DNA of 22,630 nucleotides from Kipferlia bialata (taxonomy: Eukaryota; Fornicata): positions 1-22,630 of the forward strand of contig BDIP01000287.1 of NCBI GenBank assembly GCA_003568945.1, in the 5' to 3' direction. Positions within the stretch are counted from its first letter, which is position 1. Every line of letters starts with the position of its first letter. A model generated the notes under the pieces. That model was not told where the DNA came from. It saw nothing but the letters and a program-made list of their open reading frames with translations, and searched no databases. This document shows, in pieces, positions 1 through 11,459 of this stretch. The translations under genes and the position numbers were made by a program.

Positions 1-50
<50 letters not shown>
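1..50. repeat. Poly-G run at the window edge
   Basis: Fifty consecutive G residues precede ordinary sequence. There is no telomere-like unit. An uninterrupted G run at the edge is most simply a sequencing or assembly artefact at a contig end. It leaves the promoter of the first gene uncertain. Confidence 0.9.
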
Positions 51-51
<1 letters not shown>

Positions 52-108
52 GTTGCTTCAGTCATATTACTTTCTTGTTTACGTTAGGCTGTCTCTGACT
101 GCTAGGCG

Positions 109-3100
109 ATGCCGTACAAGACCCGTAGGGTGGTGCCTACGTCCGATAGGATATCCATGGCCATCATCGGGCAGTCCAAGCCCAGGAGACCCCTGGCTGG
201 GATACCTCCCCAGCCCACAGACGAGAGAGCCATCGAGAGAGAGAGACTAAGGGAGGTGCGGCACCGTGCGTACAATGCCTCCCATGCCCAGCAGCGGGAC
301 AGACTCACTCTGGTGCCCAGGGCCATGCCTCTGTCACGCACCCTGCCCATGCCGCCTAGAGAGCCAAGGAAGGGCACGGCCAGACCCAAGGCCTCTGCCA
401 GGGGGAGGGATGGCTCCAGACTGTCCTCCTCTCTCTCCGGTAAGGCCCCCTCCGCTGCCTCTAGCCGCACTGCATCCAGACCTGCCTCTGGTGCATACTC
501 ATCCACTGGCAGGGGGACAGCCTCTAGGGGGGCAGTGTCTAGAGGGGTACGGCACGGGAGGAGGGGGGAGGAGGAGGAGTTTGACCTTCAGACCCTTCTG
601 GACACAGACCCAGCCAGGGCCCTGCAACTGCACCTCAGCGGCATGACAAGGTAGGGATGGAGATAGTAGGGATATAGATAAGCGTAGGGATGGGGTTAGG
701 GGGATCCTGGGGGCTGATAACCGAGCAGGAGAGATTATACAGCACATTCTGATCGCCTTGCAGTATACTCTCACCCCCCTCTATTGATTAGTGTTGACTG
801 TGCAGGCGTGTGCTGGAGTGTACGTCTGACATGGATGTAGGGAGGGGTGACGTGGTGTGTGGGCCCCTCTCTGCCAGACTGGCCTCCCCAGACCCTGACC
901 CAGGCACCAGTGCACGTACTATGCCTGGTGATGCGGCTCTCCCCCTCAGGGCACCCAGGACCAGGTCCAGCCACATAGCCCATCTACCCCCTAGGGACAG
1001 GTCTGCCAGGAGTGCTGCAGTGCGTGCCCCCTCCCCCGCTGTGCCGGGTCTGGTAGGCACCCACATCTCCAGCCCTGCCTCTGCCGGTGGAGAGAGGGGT
1101 AGCAGGGACAGGACAGGCCACCTGTGGCACCTGCACCTGGGGAGACTGCATGCCGCCATGCTGCACTCCCAAGATATGGCACTGAGGCAGGACCCCTCCC
1201 CCTCCCTGGCCTCCTTTGACTGTGATGCTGGATATGTGGGGGACGCCCCCTTCTCGGCCTATGGCCCCATGGACACTGCCGACTCATGCCTCCCCGCCCT
1301 GCGGTTTGTGACAGAGAGGCTGGGGGACGTCCCCTCCCTCCCCCCCGACCTCTCTCTGCTGCTGGTGCTGGGTCTGTGTGGCCTGGCAGTGCAGGCTGGG
1401 GGCACTCTCAGGCAGTGCTCCCTGCTGCTGCTCTGCAGGGCTGTCTCTGCTAGGCCGTCTCTGCTGACACTGAAGGGGACTGGCCTGGCATTCAGGAGGG
1501 TGTATGTGGGGGCTGTCCTCCCCACCCTCCAGAGCACATCAAAGGGTCAGGCATCCACCAGTAAGGGTAGCAGGGGAGGCCCCCTAGGCATCAGCGTGTC
1601 GATGGTGGAGGGGGGTGTGCCTGTGCCTGTGTCTGCCAGGGTGGACAGTGGCAGGGGGGAGGCAAGGGCCAAGGCAGGCACCCGCCCCCCCCTGACGCCC
1701 TCCCAACTGGTCAGGATGGAGGTGCTGGGGCTGGGATGTGCACTGGCAGGGGCAGGTCTAGTGCCCGTCTCTGCCCTGCCCCTGCCCCTTCCCCTCTCTC
1801 TCCCTCCCCCACCCCTGGCCCCCTGTCATGCCATACACATACCCCCAAACCACCAGGGCCTGGTCTCCTCTCTCTCCCTCTCCCTGGATGTGCCTAGAGA
1901 GGCATTGGTGGGTGTTAGTAGGAGGGTAATCCTCACCCTCAGCCTAGATGGACAGGGTACTAGACAGGCCGTCAAGGGTAGGCAGGTCAGGGTGATGGTG
2001 TTCAGAGGCGTGGCAGGGGCTGGGCAGACCCTGTCCCCCTCCCCCTCTGTGACTGATAGTGATGATGGGATGAGGCTGTCCCTGGCAGAGCACAGTGACG
2101 GGGACACACCCTTAGACGTCGAGGCCTCTGATGACACCCTGGCTGACATGGCCCTGTCCCACCACCAGACAGGTGCTGCACCGGTAGTGTGGAGCCACCC
2201 TCACCCTGGGGTGGAGGTGTATGGGGTGGTGGATGTGCTGGAAGTGCCCATAGACCTCTACCCCACGCAGCGCAGGGTCAGCGTGATGGTGGTGGCTGCC
2301 TCAGCCCCCGATGCCCCTGGGTCCTCCCCCTCTGCCCCCCCTCTCTCCCTGGGTGTGTCCCTTAGGAAGTGGCAGGACACAGACAGACAGCCAGCACCCT
2401 CGATGACAGCGCCTCAGGTGGGGATACCTCTCTCGATGTCGATGAATCTCTCTCTAACAATATCTCAACATGCCTCACCCCCCAGGCCGTGACTAGAGGT
2501 AGACAGCGTGTGAAGCAGCGCATCAAGCGGTGTGCCGTCAGTATCAACGACAGTCTCTTCAAGACACAGCCCGAGGAGGGGGGCAAGGGTGTGGTGTGGA
2601 GTGCGCCTAGGTGGAAGCCCCACTGCATCGCCCTGGCCAACCCGACCTCTGCCCAGTCGATCAGGGCCAGGCACAAGGACTCCATGGGCATGTATCAGCC
2701 AATGCCCGTGGGCCAGGCCATGTCTACCCCTGGGGGTATGGGTATGGGTGTGGGTGTGGGTATGGGTGGACACATGGGTGCTGGGCTGGGCACTCCCATA
2801 CAACAGTCAGACAGCATACCAGGCACACAGTACCAGGGCGAGGCCTCTCTCCCTATGGGGGATGGGGTGGGTGTCGTCTCTGCCCCTGCCACGAGACAGA
2901 CAGGGAGGCAGGGGTCGAGACAGGGGTCGAGGGGGTCCAACCACAGGGGCCCACCCCCCACCCGCAGCTGTCTGGCCCCCCTGATAGACAGTGATGACGA
3001 GGCTGAGGCTGTCTCTGCGGCACAGAGGCTGGACCAGAGGGAGAGGAGTGTGCAGGAGGAGAGAGAGGCAGAGAGACAGCGGGAGAGAGAGAGAGAGGAG

Positions 3101-3619
3101 GAGGAGGAGGCCACGGCCCGCAGCGCCACTGCCTTCCTCACCCAGTCCAGACCCACTAGTAAGGGCAAGGCTAAGGGGAAGGGAAGGGCCAGGAGCAGTC
3201 AGAGCAGAAGGCCCAAGAGAGGCAGTAGCGTGGGAAAGAGCAGGAGTGCCAAGGGGAGGAGCAGGCGGTCCCTCACATCGTCTGCCTCTGCCTCCAGGGC
3301 ACAGTCCCCAGACACCCATACCCATACCCAGAGGGAGGGCGTCACCCTGCCCCCCTCGGCCTTTGGGGATGGGGACCCCTTCCCAGCCAACCCAGCCACA
3401 CAGACACAGGCACCCCTTGCTACCAATGACGACGGGTGGGGCAGTGACTCAGAGCCAGACACCGACCTCATACCCCCCAATGCTAGGACCCTGGGTGACG
3501 TGGGCATGGCTCTGTTTGAGGCTGCCTGTGATGTCTCGTGTGAGGCCACCTCATCCAACTCAGTCGCGGCTAAGAGTGCAGCAGGGTTTGTCGGGGGGTT
3601 GTTCGACGACCTCTTCTAA
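109..3619 (+). CDS. Low-complexity 1095-residue protein of unknown function, 3 exons
   Basis: Exons 109-650, 806-2417 and 2486-3619 join in frame to 1095 codons plus TAA. Intron 1 (155 nt) has donor GTAGGG and acceptor TTGACTGTGCAG and is phase 2. Intron 2 (68 nt) has donor GTGGGG, an internal CTAAC and acceptor CCCCAG and is phase 0. ATG 109 is the first in frame after a TAG at 103. I do not recognise the family. Residues 1-180 are basic and Ser/Arg/Pro-rich. Residues ~180-720 carry several beta-rich stretches separated by Pro/Leu/Ser linkers, as around the motif GVEVYGVVDVLEV. Residues ~800-840 are Gly/Met-rich. A highly charged Glu/Arg helix (~925-965) is probably coiled coil, followed by a Lys/Arg/Ser-rich stretch. 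The C-terminus ends GFVGGLFDDLF. A cytoskeletal or nuclear scaffold is possible but unproven. GC content and third-position GC are very high, which also opens long antisense frames. Confidence 0.8.
651..805 (+). other. Intron 1 of the first gene
   Basis: Donor GTAGGG and acceptor GACTGTGCAG. Splicing joins AG to G and restores an Arg codon. Without it the upstream frame stops at 652-654. The interior is AT-richer than the flanking exons. Confidence 0.75.
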
Positions 3620-3667
3620 GTTGTATTATTATTATGGTTTGTGGTCTTTCGTATCAATGTTCTAGTT

Positions 3668-3862
3668 ATGTGTATATTATGTATAAATCTGGAGTTCTCT
3701 TCCAGTCACTGTGAAGAGTGTTCTGCAGCATATGATAAAACAATTAGGTTAAAGTTAGCCTCAAGCCAACTAGAGAGTGAGCAGCTGAGATTGGAATATG
3801 GAACCTGTGGCTCGAAGTTTGAGATGAGCAACAAACAATATACTGTAAAAAGGGTTTATTAG
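3668..3862 (+). CDS. Possible small secreted peptide or 5' exon, unresolved
   Basis: An ATG at 3668 opens a 64-codon frame to TAG, beginning MCILCINLEF and followed by HCEEC and a helical, charged segment. It begins only 48 bases after the stop of the first gene. Codon use is AT-rich, unlike the surrounding exons. It might be the first exon of the gene whose later exons begin near 3879, but I found no donor and acceptor pair that is convincing in both signal and phase. It could equally be a chance frame in an intergenic spacer. Confidence 0.25.
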   Translation: MCILCINLEFSSSHCEECSAAYDKTIRLKLASSQLESEQLRLEYGTCGSKFEMSNKQYTVKRVY

Positions 3863-3878
3863 CGTGTCTAGCCTTGAG

Positions 3879-4809
3879 TATTGACCATCGGCTCTTCACT
3901 ATCTGACTGGAGTGTAAGTGCGGTCCCGGGACTCAGGGCTGACGGTGCTGAACTTCAGCAGCTGAATATTCAGTTTTTGAAAGAAGGGTTAGAAGAGAGC
4001 CGGGTAAGCCGCATACTGACTCCCTTCGAGATTCAGGGCACTCATGGTTGTCATATCCTTTCTTGGCGGCGCCCCTGGGTGGCATGGTATGTATACTGAT
4101 ACTATACTGGTTCTGACGTCGCTGTTGCCTCTAGTATTGCTTGGAGGGGCTCTTCTGTCCTCGTATACACTCGATACTGATACTGATACTGATACACTCT
4201 TTAAGCACTGCTTTGCTCTAATCACAGGGCTTTACCATCCTGTACCTCGTGTACAAGAAATGTGAACCGGGGGGATACAAGGTTGTGATAGGGGTGACAG
4301 ACGGCAAGGAGACAGACGAGAATGAAGTACCTCTGTACTTCAAGAACAAGTATCATGATCACACTGTGGTCCAGTTCCACTGCTGGAGGGATGGGTCCAA
4401 GCACCGTGTCCTCCCTGATGAGTACAGCCGGTACACTCCCAAGCAGTTGGAGGATGTGCTCAGATGCTGGATGGCTGATGTTCACGAGGTACTCGTCTCT
4501 TCATTCCTATCTCATCCATCACCTATCTCTGACCCCTAGCGGGATCCTCGGACCCGCTGTGTCACCAAGGAAGTCGAGAGGGGTCACCTTACCAAGGGCT
4601 GCAAGGATGGCTCCCACGAGACCATTATGGTAGTTACCACTCCCGATGGCCTCACCCCCCCAGAGAGGTACCCGTCTCTGGCACATATTCTGGACCATGC
4701 CGTCACCCAGTTGTCCACCACCCCTTCTGTGCCTGAAGGTGTCCGGTCGTTTAGTTTGAAAAGCTGTGACCATCGCCTCTTCATCTGTCACTATCTGCTC
4801 CGTGGGGCC
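3879..4809 (+). CDS. Unrecognised gene built of small exons; 5' end and stop not found
   Basis: A phase-consistent chain: exon ending 3913 (donor GTAAGT), 3959-4003 (donor GTAAGC), 4037-4086 (GTATGT), 4135-4162 (a 28-nt exon, GTATAC), 4228-4488 (GTACTC), then 4540 onward. Introns are 45, 33, 48, 65 and 51 nt. The 33-nt one is a multiple of three with no stop, so it may be retained. The best coding stretch is residues encoded by 4228-4740, including VVIGVTDGKETDENEVPLYF and YTPKQLEDVLRCWMADVHE. Its codon use matches the neighbours. I do not recognise the family. The 5' exon is unresolved. No stop occurs before the signal peptide of the next gene at 4810, so this may be either a separate gene whose last splice I cannot see or an N-terminal extension of that gene. 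Confidence 0.4.
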
Positions 4810-7800
4810 ATGCTGGGCCGTATACGTATGCACGCGGTGTTGATCGTGTTGTGTTCTGTGATTTGTGTGTCTTTTGCGGTTGAGAACACGGACCCTGGGA
4901 CTCTGGCGCAGACAGGCCTTCTCGAGCATAGACACACTCTGTCACCTGTGATCAAGGACAGTCCTGCCTCCACCTCCCCTGCTGACTTCACCCCCGTCTC
5001 TCTCCAACCTGCCACCGCTGAAGGTATTCCTATTCTATACATATGGCTACACTACCTGCCTCTATTTCTCTGACAAGTGTCATCCCACTCTGATTGTCAG
5101 GTGCTCAAGCAGGCTTCTCTGTCTCCAGTGATGGCAAGTGGTTGGCGGTGGGTGCCCCCTATGAGAGTGGAGACAATGGCCGGGTGTACATCTACGAGTG
5201 GACAGCCACCCCTACCGGTGAGGACTGGACACTCCACACCACCCTCAACCCCCCCGCATTCTCCCTCGACTACTACCCCCCTAAGTTTGGCACCTCAGTG
5301 GCCCTTGCCGGTACTCATCTGGCAGTCGGAATCCCAGACCTGCACTGTCAGAACCCGTCCTCGTACAGACACTATCACAGTGGGGGTGTGGTCACATACG
5401 AGCTGTCAGGAGACACCTGGGAGTACCTGACTCATATCTCTGGCCACCAGTGTGCCACTGAGTACGCTGGGTCTAAGATGGTCATGCAGGGTGATGCACT
5501 ACTGCACTCAGGGTGGGACCGCACCTGGGTGTCCTTCTACTCCGGCGGGACATGGGGGCCTGCCATCACCTTCTCAGAGGAGTGCACCAACTATCCAGAC
5601 ATCGACATGCAGGTGTCACTGTCCGTATCACTGTCAGTATCACTGTCATCATATGATGCATATGTGTATATCATACCAGTTACTGACACATTAGGGCGAC
5701 TGGGCAGTTATTGCGTGTGCATATGAAAAATGGGTAGCCATATACGACACGACCGAACCAGAGTGGTCCTCTACCCCTTTCCAGGTACTATCCTTTTACC
5801 GCCTTTACACCTTTGGGTACTGGCATACATATGATAACTCCACTATATCACTACACTGTGTCCAATGAGTCCAGGTTCTCTCCATGAATGCCTGGCCCTC
5901 CACATCTAGTTGGTGGGACCCTAACCAGGTGTCTGTAGCTGTGGATGGCACGGGAGACACGCCTCGTCTCGTAGTCTCCCAGGGATATAAGCCCCCATAC
6001 ACAGCAGAAGTCTTCTCTCTCAAGATGACCGAGGACCCACCCCACTGGACCGTCGACCAGGTGCTGGACACGGAGCAGATCGAGGACGCCGGGTTCAGAG
6101 GCGGCACCATGGTGCTCTGTACCGATGAGAGGGTGGGCATGTACACACTGTCTGAGCAGGAGACGTGGGAGCTGGGATACTCCTTCACGCCCCAGCTTAA
6201 CAACGACATCGGCCAGGTATGAGTCGTGCTCACACACCACTCTATGATGCAACAAGTATCTGCAGTATTCAGTCCTTCTCTACTCCCCAGGTCCAGTGGA
6301 ACGACGTTGGTCTGTTTGTTGGTGCCCCCCACCTCAACCTCGACTCCACCCCCAACACTGGAGGAGTCCAAGTGTTCTCTGCGGCCTCCATCTGCCTTGT
6401 GGAGACGGACGTAGATGCCAACACCAGCACTCTAAATGGTTTCTCTTCCAGTGTGTCTGTAGAGAGCGAAGTAAGTGAATATAGTACACACAATCCATTC
6501 AAGGCACTTCTTCCCACCTGCTTCTGTATTTCTTTGGACCTGTCTCCAGCTACTGTGTGCTCAATCTTTGCTCACCCCAGGTGTCTGTGTCCGTGACGCT
6601 TTGCACCTCAGCCGGCACCGCATACCCACTTGAGATGAGCGTGGTGGTTGTGTATGAGGCCTCACAGGCACAGTGCGAGTGGGGCAGCGGCAGCACATAC
6701 TCATGCCCCATGTCCTTTACAGACACCGCCCGTGACTCATATGAGGTATCGAGTCCCCTTAAGCGTTTGAACCATACTAGTATGTCCTATTGTCCGGATT
6801 TCCTCTCACTTCAGGTCCTTGTGGGATGCCTCGGCTCCCCTCCTGTGTCATTCATGTCGGGCACTGTGGAAGTGGTGCCTGGTGCATTTGACCTTGCTGC
6901 AACCCAGGTGTGGCTAGTACTATGCATAAGTGCACCCAAAGACACATGGCATACTCAACACTGATGTCATTATGTCTAGTTGTCATTGATCACTGTCTCT
7001 GTTCACATTGGCTACTGACAACTCCAGACACACTATCTCACTGTCTTCACTGGTGCAGCTGAGACTGTTCCTCAGTCAGTGACTACAGACAATGATGTCA
7101 CTGTGGTGCTTAAGGTGAGTCAGAATGTCTCGCAGAGCCTGTCTTCCATCCATATGTGAGTCCCCCATCTAGTCTCATATATAGTCTCATACAGGTCTTC
7201 GACCGCCTCGGCAACCGCATCCTCACTAGGCCTGACTCTCTCTACTTCTCTGCCATTATCACCGGGCCAGTCACTCCTGCGGTCCCCCTTTGGTCAGGTA
7301 TACCTATGTGAATTATTCCATAGCCAAATATATGTCACATAACATTTCGCACATCTCGTAAATTGCAGTCGTTGTTTCTTTTCACTGACCTGCAGGACCT
7401 GCAGCATGGTCTACAGACGAGGCAGCATATCTAATCGGACAAGGTGAGTACTGCTTTCTGTTTGTGTTTTAATGACAAGATCTTGGGAACATCTGCCTCG
7501 GCACGGAAGAACCGTACTATTGTAATGCTGTAGACTATAGCGTATATCATCTCCACAACGCACTGATTCTCAGCCAGTGACAGTATCCGCCTTCTAGTCC
7601 CTGGTGTGCACAGTGTGGTGTTCAGAGACAGCACCGACCCGTCGTCCTCCGTTACTCTGAGTCTTGACGTGTCACATGGAGTGCCGTCCTTCATCACCTC
7701 CATGCTATCGCCTCTCTCTGCGCCTGCCGGGACTATTACCGGTGTGACAGTGGTGCCCTTTGACGCTGCGGGCAATGAGATCACCACAGATATAGTGGCC

Positions 7801-10800
7801 CAGGTGAGTCTAGACGCTCTTGATCCAGCAGCAGCAGAGGTGCCATACACAGACGGTGTCGGATTCCAGACCTCACTCTCCCTTCCCACGAAGGCGGGTC
7901 CCAACAGGGTGCTGGTATCGATCAGTGGGGACGGGGTAGACGGTAGTCCAATCTTGGACTTGGAGCTCTATGTTCTGGCAGGTCAGTTACTACTCTCTTC
8001 ACGATTGCATGATCACAGATGCATCGATGCCCTGTCCTAACCCCAGACACACCGCATGGCATTGACGTGGAAGGTGTCCTGGCTCTTAGTCACCAGGACG
8101 AGACTGCATCCCTGTATCTGTCCTTCACCCTAACCGACGCATATGACAACGACTTCTACACAGGGACCCCAACCTACCTGTATGTCACGGCAGAGGGCGA
8201 GGGGACCAAGACTCTGTGCACATACTCCGATGGCCTGTACCACGTGGCCAGGCCCCTGGGGGCAGTGGGTACCGGCACGCATGGCGTCACTGTGACATGG
8301 GGTGAGACAGGCAGCGTCAGTGACTCCGTCACGGTCGGTGCCATTCTGTCTGCAGATGTCACCTCTGCGCGTGTCATCACCCCCAGACCCAGCGTCATGG
8401 AGCAGGTGAGTGCTGCTCCCAGTTCATTCCAATATGTATCTTGATAGTGCTATACATGGTGCAGTGCCATACTCGCTACCCCACCATCCTCACCTTTAGG
8501 TCACTGTGTACGTGTCTCTCTTTGACGCCTCTGCAACCCTCTACCCCTCCCCGGTAGAGGTGGGTGTTGAGTGGGAGGGCCAGTACGCGGAGTGCGTCCA
8601 CAGCATAGGGGACCATGCATACGTCTGCTCGATGGTGTTTGAGGAGGAGACTACCACATCCTTCACGGTATGCCCTATTGACATAGCAATACAGGATGCT
8701 CCTCCATCTACTTCCATATTAACGACAGATAGCAGTATCTGAGCCCAGAGGGGAGAGATGCTATACCTTGTTGACCGAAAGTATCTCTCTCGCCAACGCC
8801 GGTTATGATGCCTCCCTGACCCGGGTGAGTCTTCGTGAAATCAGTATTGGTACCTCGTCGAATAGCACCCCCAAGCACTCCACGACTGTGTCTTACCTAC
8901 AGCTTCACCATTCCAACAACCCCTTGACCACATCCCCTGCAACACCAACCGCGGGATCACCATTCACAGTCATACTTCAGGTAAGTGAGACATAGAAGAA
9001 TTGAACTCTTAGGCTTCATATTCCATCTGGGTTTTGGACATATTCTCATGTCTAGCTGTATGACGTGTATGGGAATGTCATTCTGGAGGAACCAGCGGGG
9101 ACCTCGTTTACCGCGCGTATAGTGTCGAGGGAGTCCTCTGCTGATGTTGTGTTTGAGGGGCCCATGTCATGGTCCACACAGTACCAGGGGCACACAACAG
9201 GTGGGGTATTGTACTGTGTCCCCATCAACCCACCCCGTGCCACCCCCACCACCCCCTGACCCACCAGGATACATCACCATCAGTGACTTGACCCTGCTAG
9301 GGGACTCATTCGATGTCACGTTCCTGAGCACAGACGATACTCCCATCGAGACATCCCTGTTTGTAGTGCCTAGTGTGCCTGTTCTGTCCACCTCCTCCAT
9401 ATCCAGCCTCGATGGCGCCGTTGGTGACCATCTCACAGTCACTGCCGTACTGCGTGACCAGTATGGGAACGAGGTGGCTGATGTATCGACGAGGATGGCC
9501 TTCGACAGTCCAGACCCTGCTGCGGTGGCAGTGACACACACAGCCGGTCTGGGTTATAGACACTCTCTCACCTTGCCTACGGTGGCTGGAGATCACCATC
9601 TCTTCGTCACCCTCTCTGGCGGTAGTCTGGAGTCCCCTACCGACATAGTCTTCACCACTCATGTCACGCCTGGTGTATCCTCAATGCTCAGCGTTGCCTC
9701 TGACTTCCTGGTACAGGGACAGGTCTCCACGGTCTCTTTCTCTGTCACAGATGCACATGGGAACCCAGACACCCAGGAGCACGAGATATGGTTCTATGTC
9801 GTTAGCGCTGGGTACGACTCAAGGACACAGTGCACTCGAACTGTGACTGCAGAGGGTGTGGTCTACAGTGCTGAGGTGGACATGGCAGACCATGGGGTGG
9901 GGGTGCATGATGTCAGGGCCGTTCTAAGTAGTGGCGTAACATGCGAGGGGGTGTTCACCGTGACCCAGCTGCTCTCGGCCGAGAATAGTACTACTCCAAC
10001 AGGGCTTAGTCTGGTGGCCGGAGAAACGGTAAGCTTTTCCCTTTCTGGTCACAAGGACATATATCTCTCTTTGGGTCATTTCTTTTAACCGCAGACATCA
10101 GTGGAGGTGGTTGTCTCTGACACTTTGGGCCAAGCTTACACCTCCCCGGTGCGTGTCACCGTGACATGTGAGGGCACGCAGTCCTTGTGTGTCTACTTCA
10201 ACGACCCCAGCGGGGAGGGTGTCTTCTACTCCTGCCCTCTGTCAGCGTCAGACACAGCCACAACAACGTACCAGGCATGACCATGCTCACTGTGTGGAGT
10301 CCACAGTATCATAGTCTGGACCTCTTGACGGTGTCTCTCACCCCAGGTGTTTGTGGCCCCTGCGACTGACTCAGCAGCGGGAACGCTACTCACCGCTGGT
10401 ACGGTGGAGGTGTCTCCCGCTGTAGTGAGCGGGACGCAGACGCAGGTATTATAGAGGCGTAATCAAAGTCGATAGGTAACATTATTATTACCATTACCTA
10501 GTTTCCAACCTCAGGTCATGTATGACAGTACAATGAACTCCGTGGCCCTGACAGAGCCGTCAGAGCCAGTGGCGGAGCAAGGGTTTGCTGTGATACTAGA
10601 GGTGGGAACAAGGAACTGCTAAGTGTCAGAGCAGTGATACTACCCCTACTAACCATTGTGTATGGTATATGGGTGGGCAAGGAACACAATAACTGGTTAA
10701 GTATTGCTTCTTACTGATATATCTTCTCACAAAAGGCCTTTGATGCCTTTGGCAACCCTGTTTTGGAGGACCCTTCTCTTAGTGTCACAGCTAGAGTGAG

Positions 10801-11459
10801 TTCCCAGACAAGCACTGTCCCACTCTGGACAGGGGATGCCTCCTGGGATGCACAGAAGGCAGGGTTTGTCACAGGTAGGGGCAGCACACAACTGTAAACC
10901 GTACTGTTGTAGTAATTCCTGCAAGCGTATGCATCATTCACTCACCACAGCGTCTACCGGCATTACTCTACAGGAATCGGGGACCTACTCGGTCACCTTC
11001 ACCATTCTGGGTGGGCCCGATCAGGACGCATCTGCCTCTGATACCGTGAGTGTCTATGTAATAGTGGCTGAGGCAGAAGAGGAAGTGGATCCTGAGCCAG
11101 AGCCTGAGCCGGTGCCGGTGCCCGAGGGACAGTCTTTCACCCCAATGGACATGGTGTTGATGGGTATGGTAGGGACTCTCCTCCTCAGCCTAGGTGTCAC
11201 GTGTTGCTGCTGTTGGCGGGTACAGATGCGAACGCAGAAGGCTTTTGCCCGTCTGACAAGCGCAAACCCTGGTAACAAGGTACATCAATCAAAAGTATAA
11301 ACCTCTTTACGTTAAGTGACCCGCTAGGACACCACCGCTATTGATACTGTTGTGCCCCTTCCACAGGCTGTGGAGCAGCCGGGGGTCATGATGATAGGCC
11401 ACATGGTCCAGTCCGGCCAAGAACAGCGAGGGGTTCTACCAGGGACAGTATACCCCTGA
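4810..11459 (+). CDS. FG-GAP propeller and Ig/filamin-repeat type I surface protein, 23 exons
   Basis: Exons: 4810-5023, 5101-5612, 5695-5784, 5875-6216, 6291-6470, 6581-6745, 6815-6907, 7028-7114, 7195-7297, 7396-7443, 7574-7981, 8047-8405, 8500-8667, 8729-8824, 8903-8980, 9056-9200, 9268-10028, 10095-10274, 10347-10445, 10515-10601, 10736-10874, 10951-11279, 11367-11459. They join to exactly 1592 codons including TGA. Residues 1-23 are a signal peptide (HAVLIVLCSVICVSFA). Residues ~72-446 are FG-GAP-type blades as in integrin alpha chains (GFSVSSDGKWLAVGAPYES, FGTSVALAGTHLAVG, VGLFVGAPHL). Residues 447-867 and 868-1283 are two copies of a four-part beta-sandwich super-repeat, with a third half-copy at 1284-1490. 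Each carries a filamin/Ig-like F/YDxxGN motif (VFDRLGN, LYDVYGN, AFDAFGN). An acidic Glu/Pro stalk precedes one membrane helix (~1518-1540, GMVGTLLLSLGVTCCCCW) and a ~50-residue tail. It probably acts in cell-surface adhesion or recognition. Sixteen introns are phase 0 and six are phase 1. Retaining the last intron would end the tail at 11300 instead. Confidence 0.85.
6581..8405 (+). repeat. Super-repeat unit 1 of the surface protein (exonic)
   Basis: Encodes residues 447-867 in seven exons. The order is a beta-domain with a Cys pair (CEW...YSC), a short exon of 31 codons, a 29-codon exon, the VFDRLGN domain, the FDAAGNE domain and the TDAYDND domain. Unit 2 (8500-10028) repeats the order and most exon boundaries. 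Unit 1 has two introns (7298-7395 and 7982-8046) that unit 2 lacks. Confidence 0.8.
8500..10028 (+). repeat. Super-repeat unit 2 of the surface protein (exonic)
   Basis: Encodes residues 868-1283 in five exons (56, 32 and 26 codons, then 145 nt, then 761 nt). The motifs LYDVYGN, LRDQYGN and TDAHGNP match those of unit 1 in order. The single 761-nt exon equals two separate exons of unit 1. Confidence 0.8.
10095..11080 (+). repeat. Partial super-repeat unit 3 of the surface protein (exonic)
   Basis: Encodes about residues 1284-1490 with exons of 60, 33 and 29 codons, then the AFDAFGN domain, then the ASTGITLQESGTYSVTF strand. This corresponds to only the first half of units 1 and 2 and leads directly into the acidic stalk. 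Confidence 0.75.
10275..10346 (+). other. GC-AG intron
   Basis: The exon ends ACGTACCAG and is followed by GCATGA; without splicing, the frame stops two codons on. The acceptor is TCTCACCCCAG at 10346. Phase 0 here exactly matches the equivalent introns in the other repeat units (after 6745 and after 8667), which have GT donors GTATCG and GTATGC. Mutation of GTATG to GCATG is the simplest reading. Confidence 0.75.

Noticed and set aside
1-50. Telomere or G-quadruplex element
   Set aside because: No repeat unit and no interruption; an artefact is more likely.
102-506. Long antisense open frames opposite the first gene (also around 2695-3325)
   Set aside because: They mirror GC-rich low-complexity coding sequence on the + strand and lack splice structure or recognisable domains.
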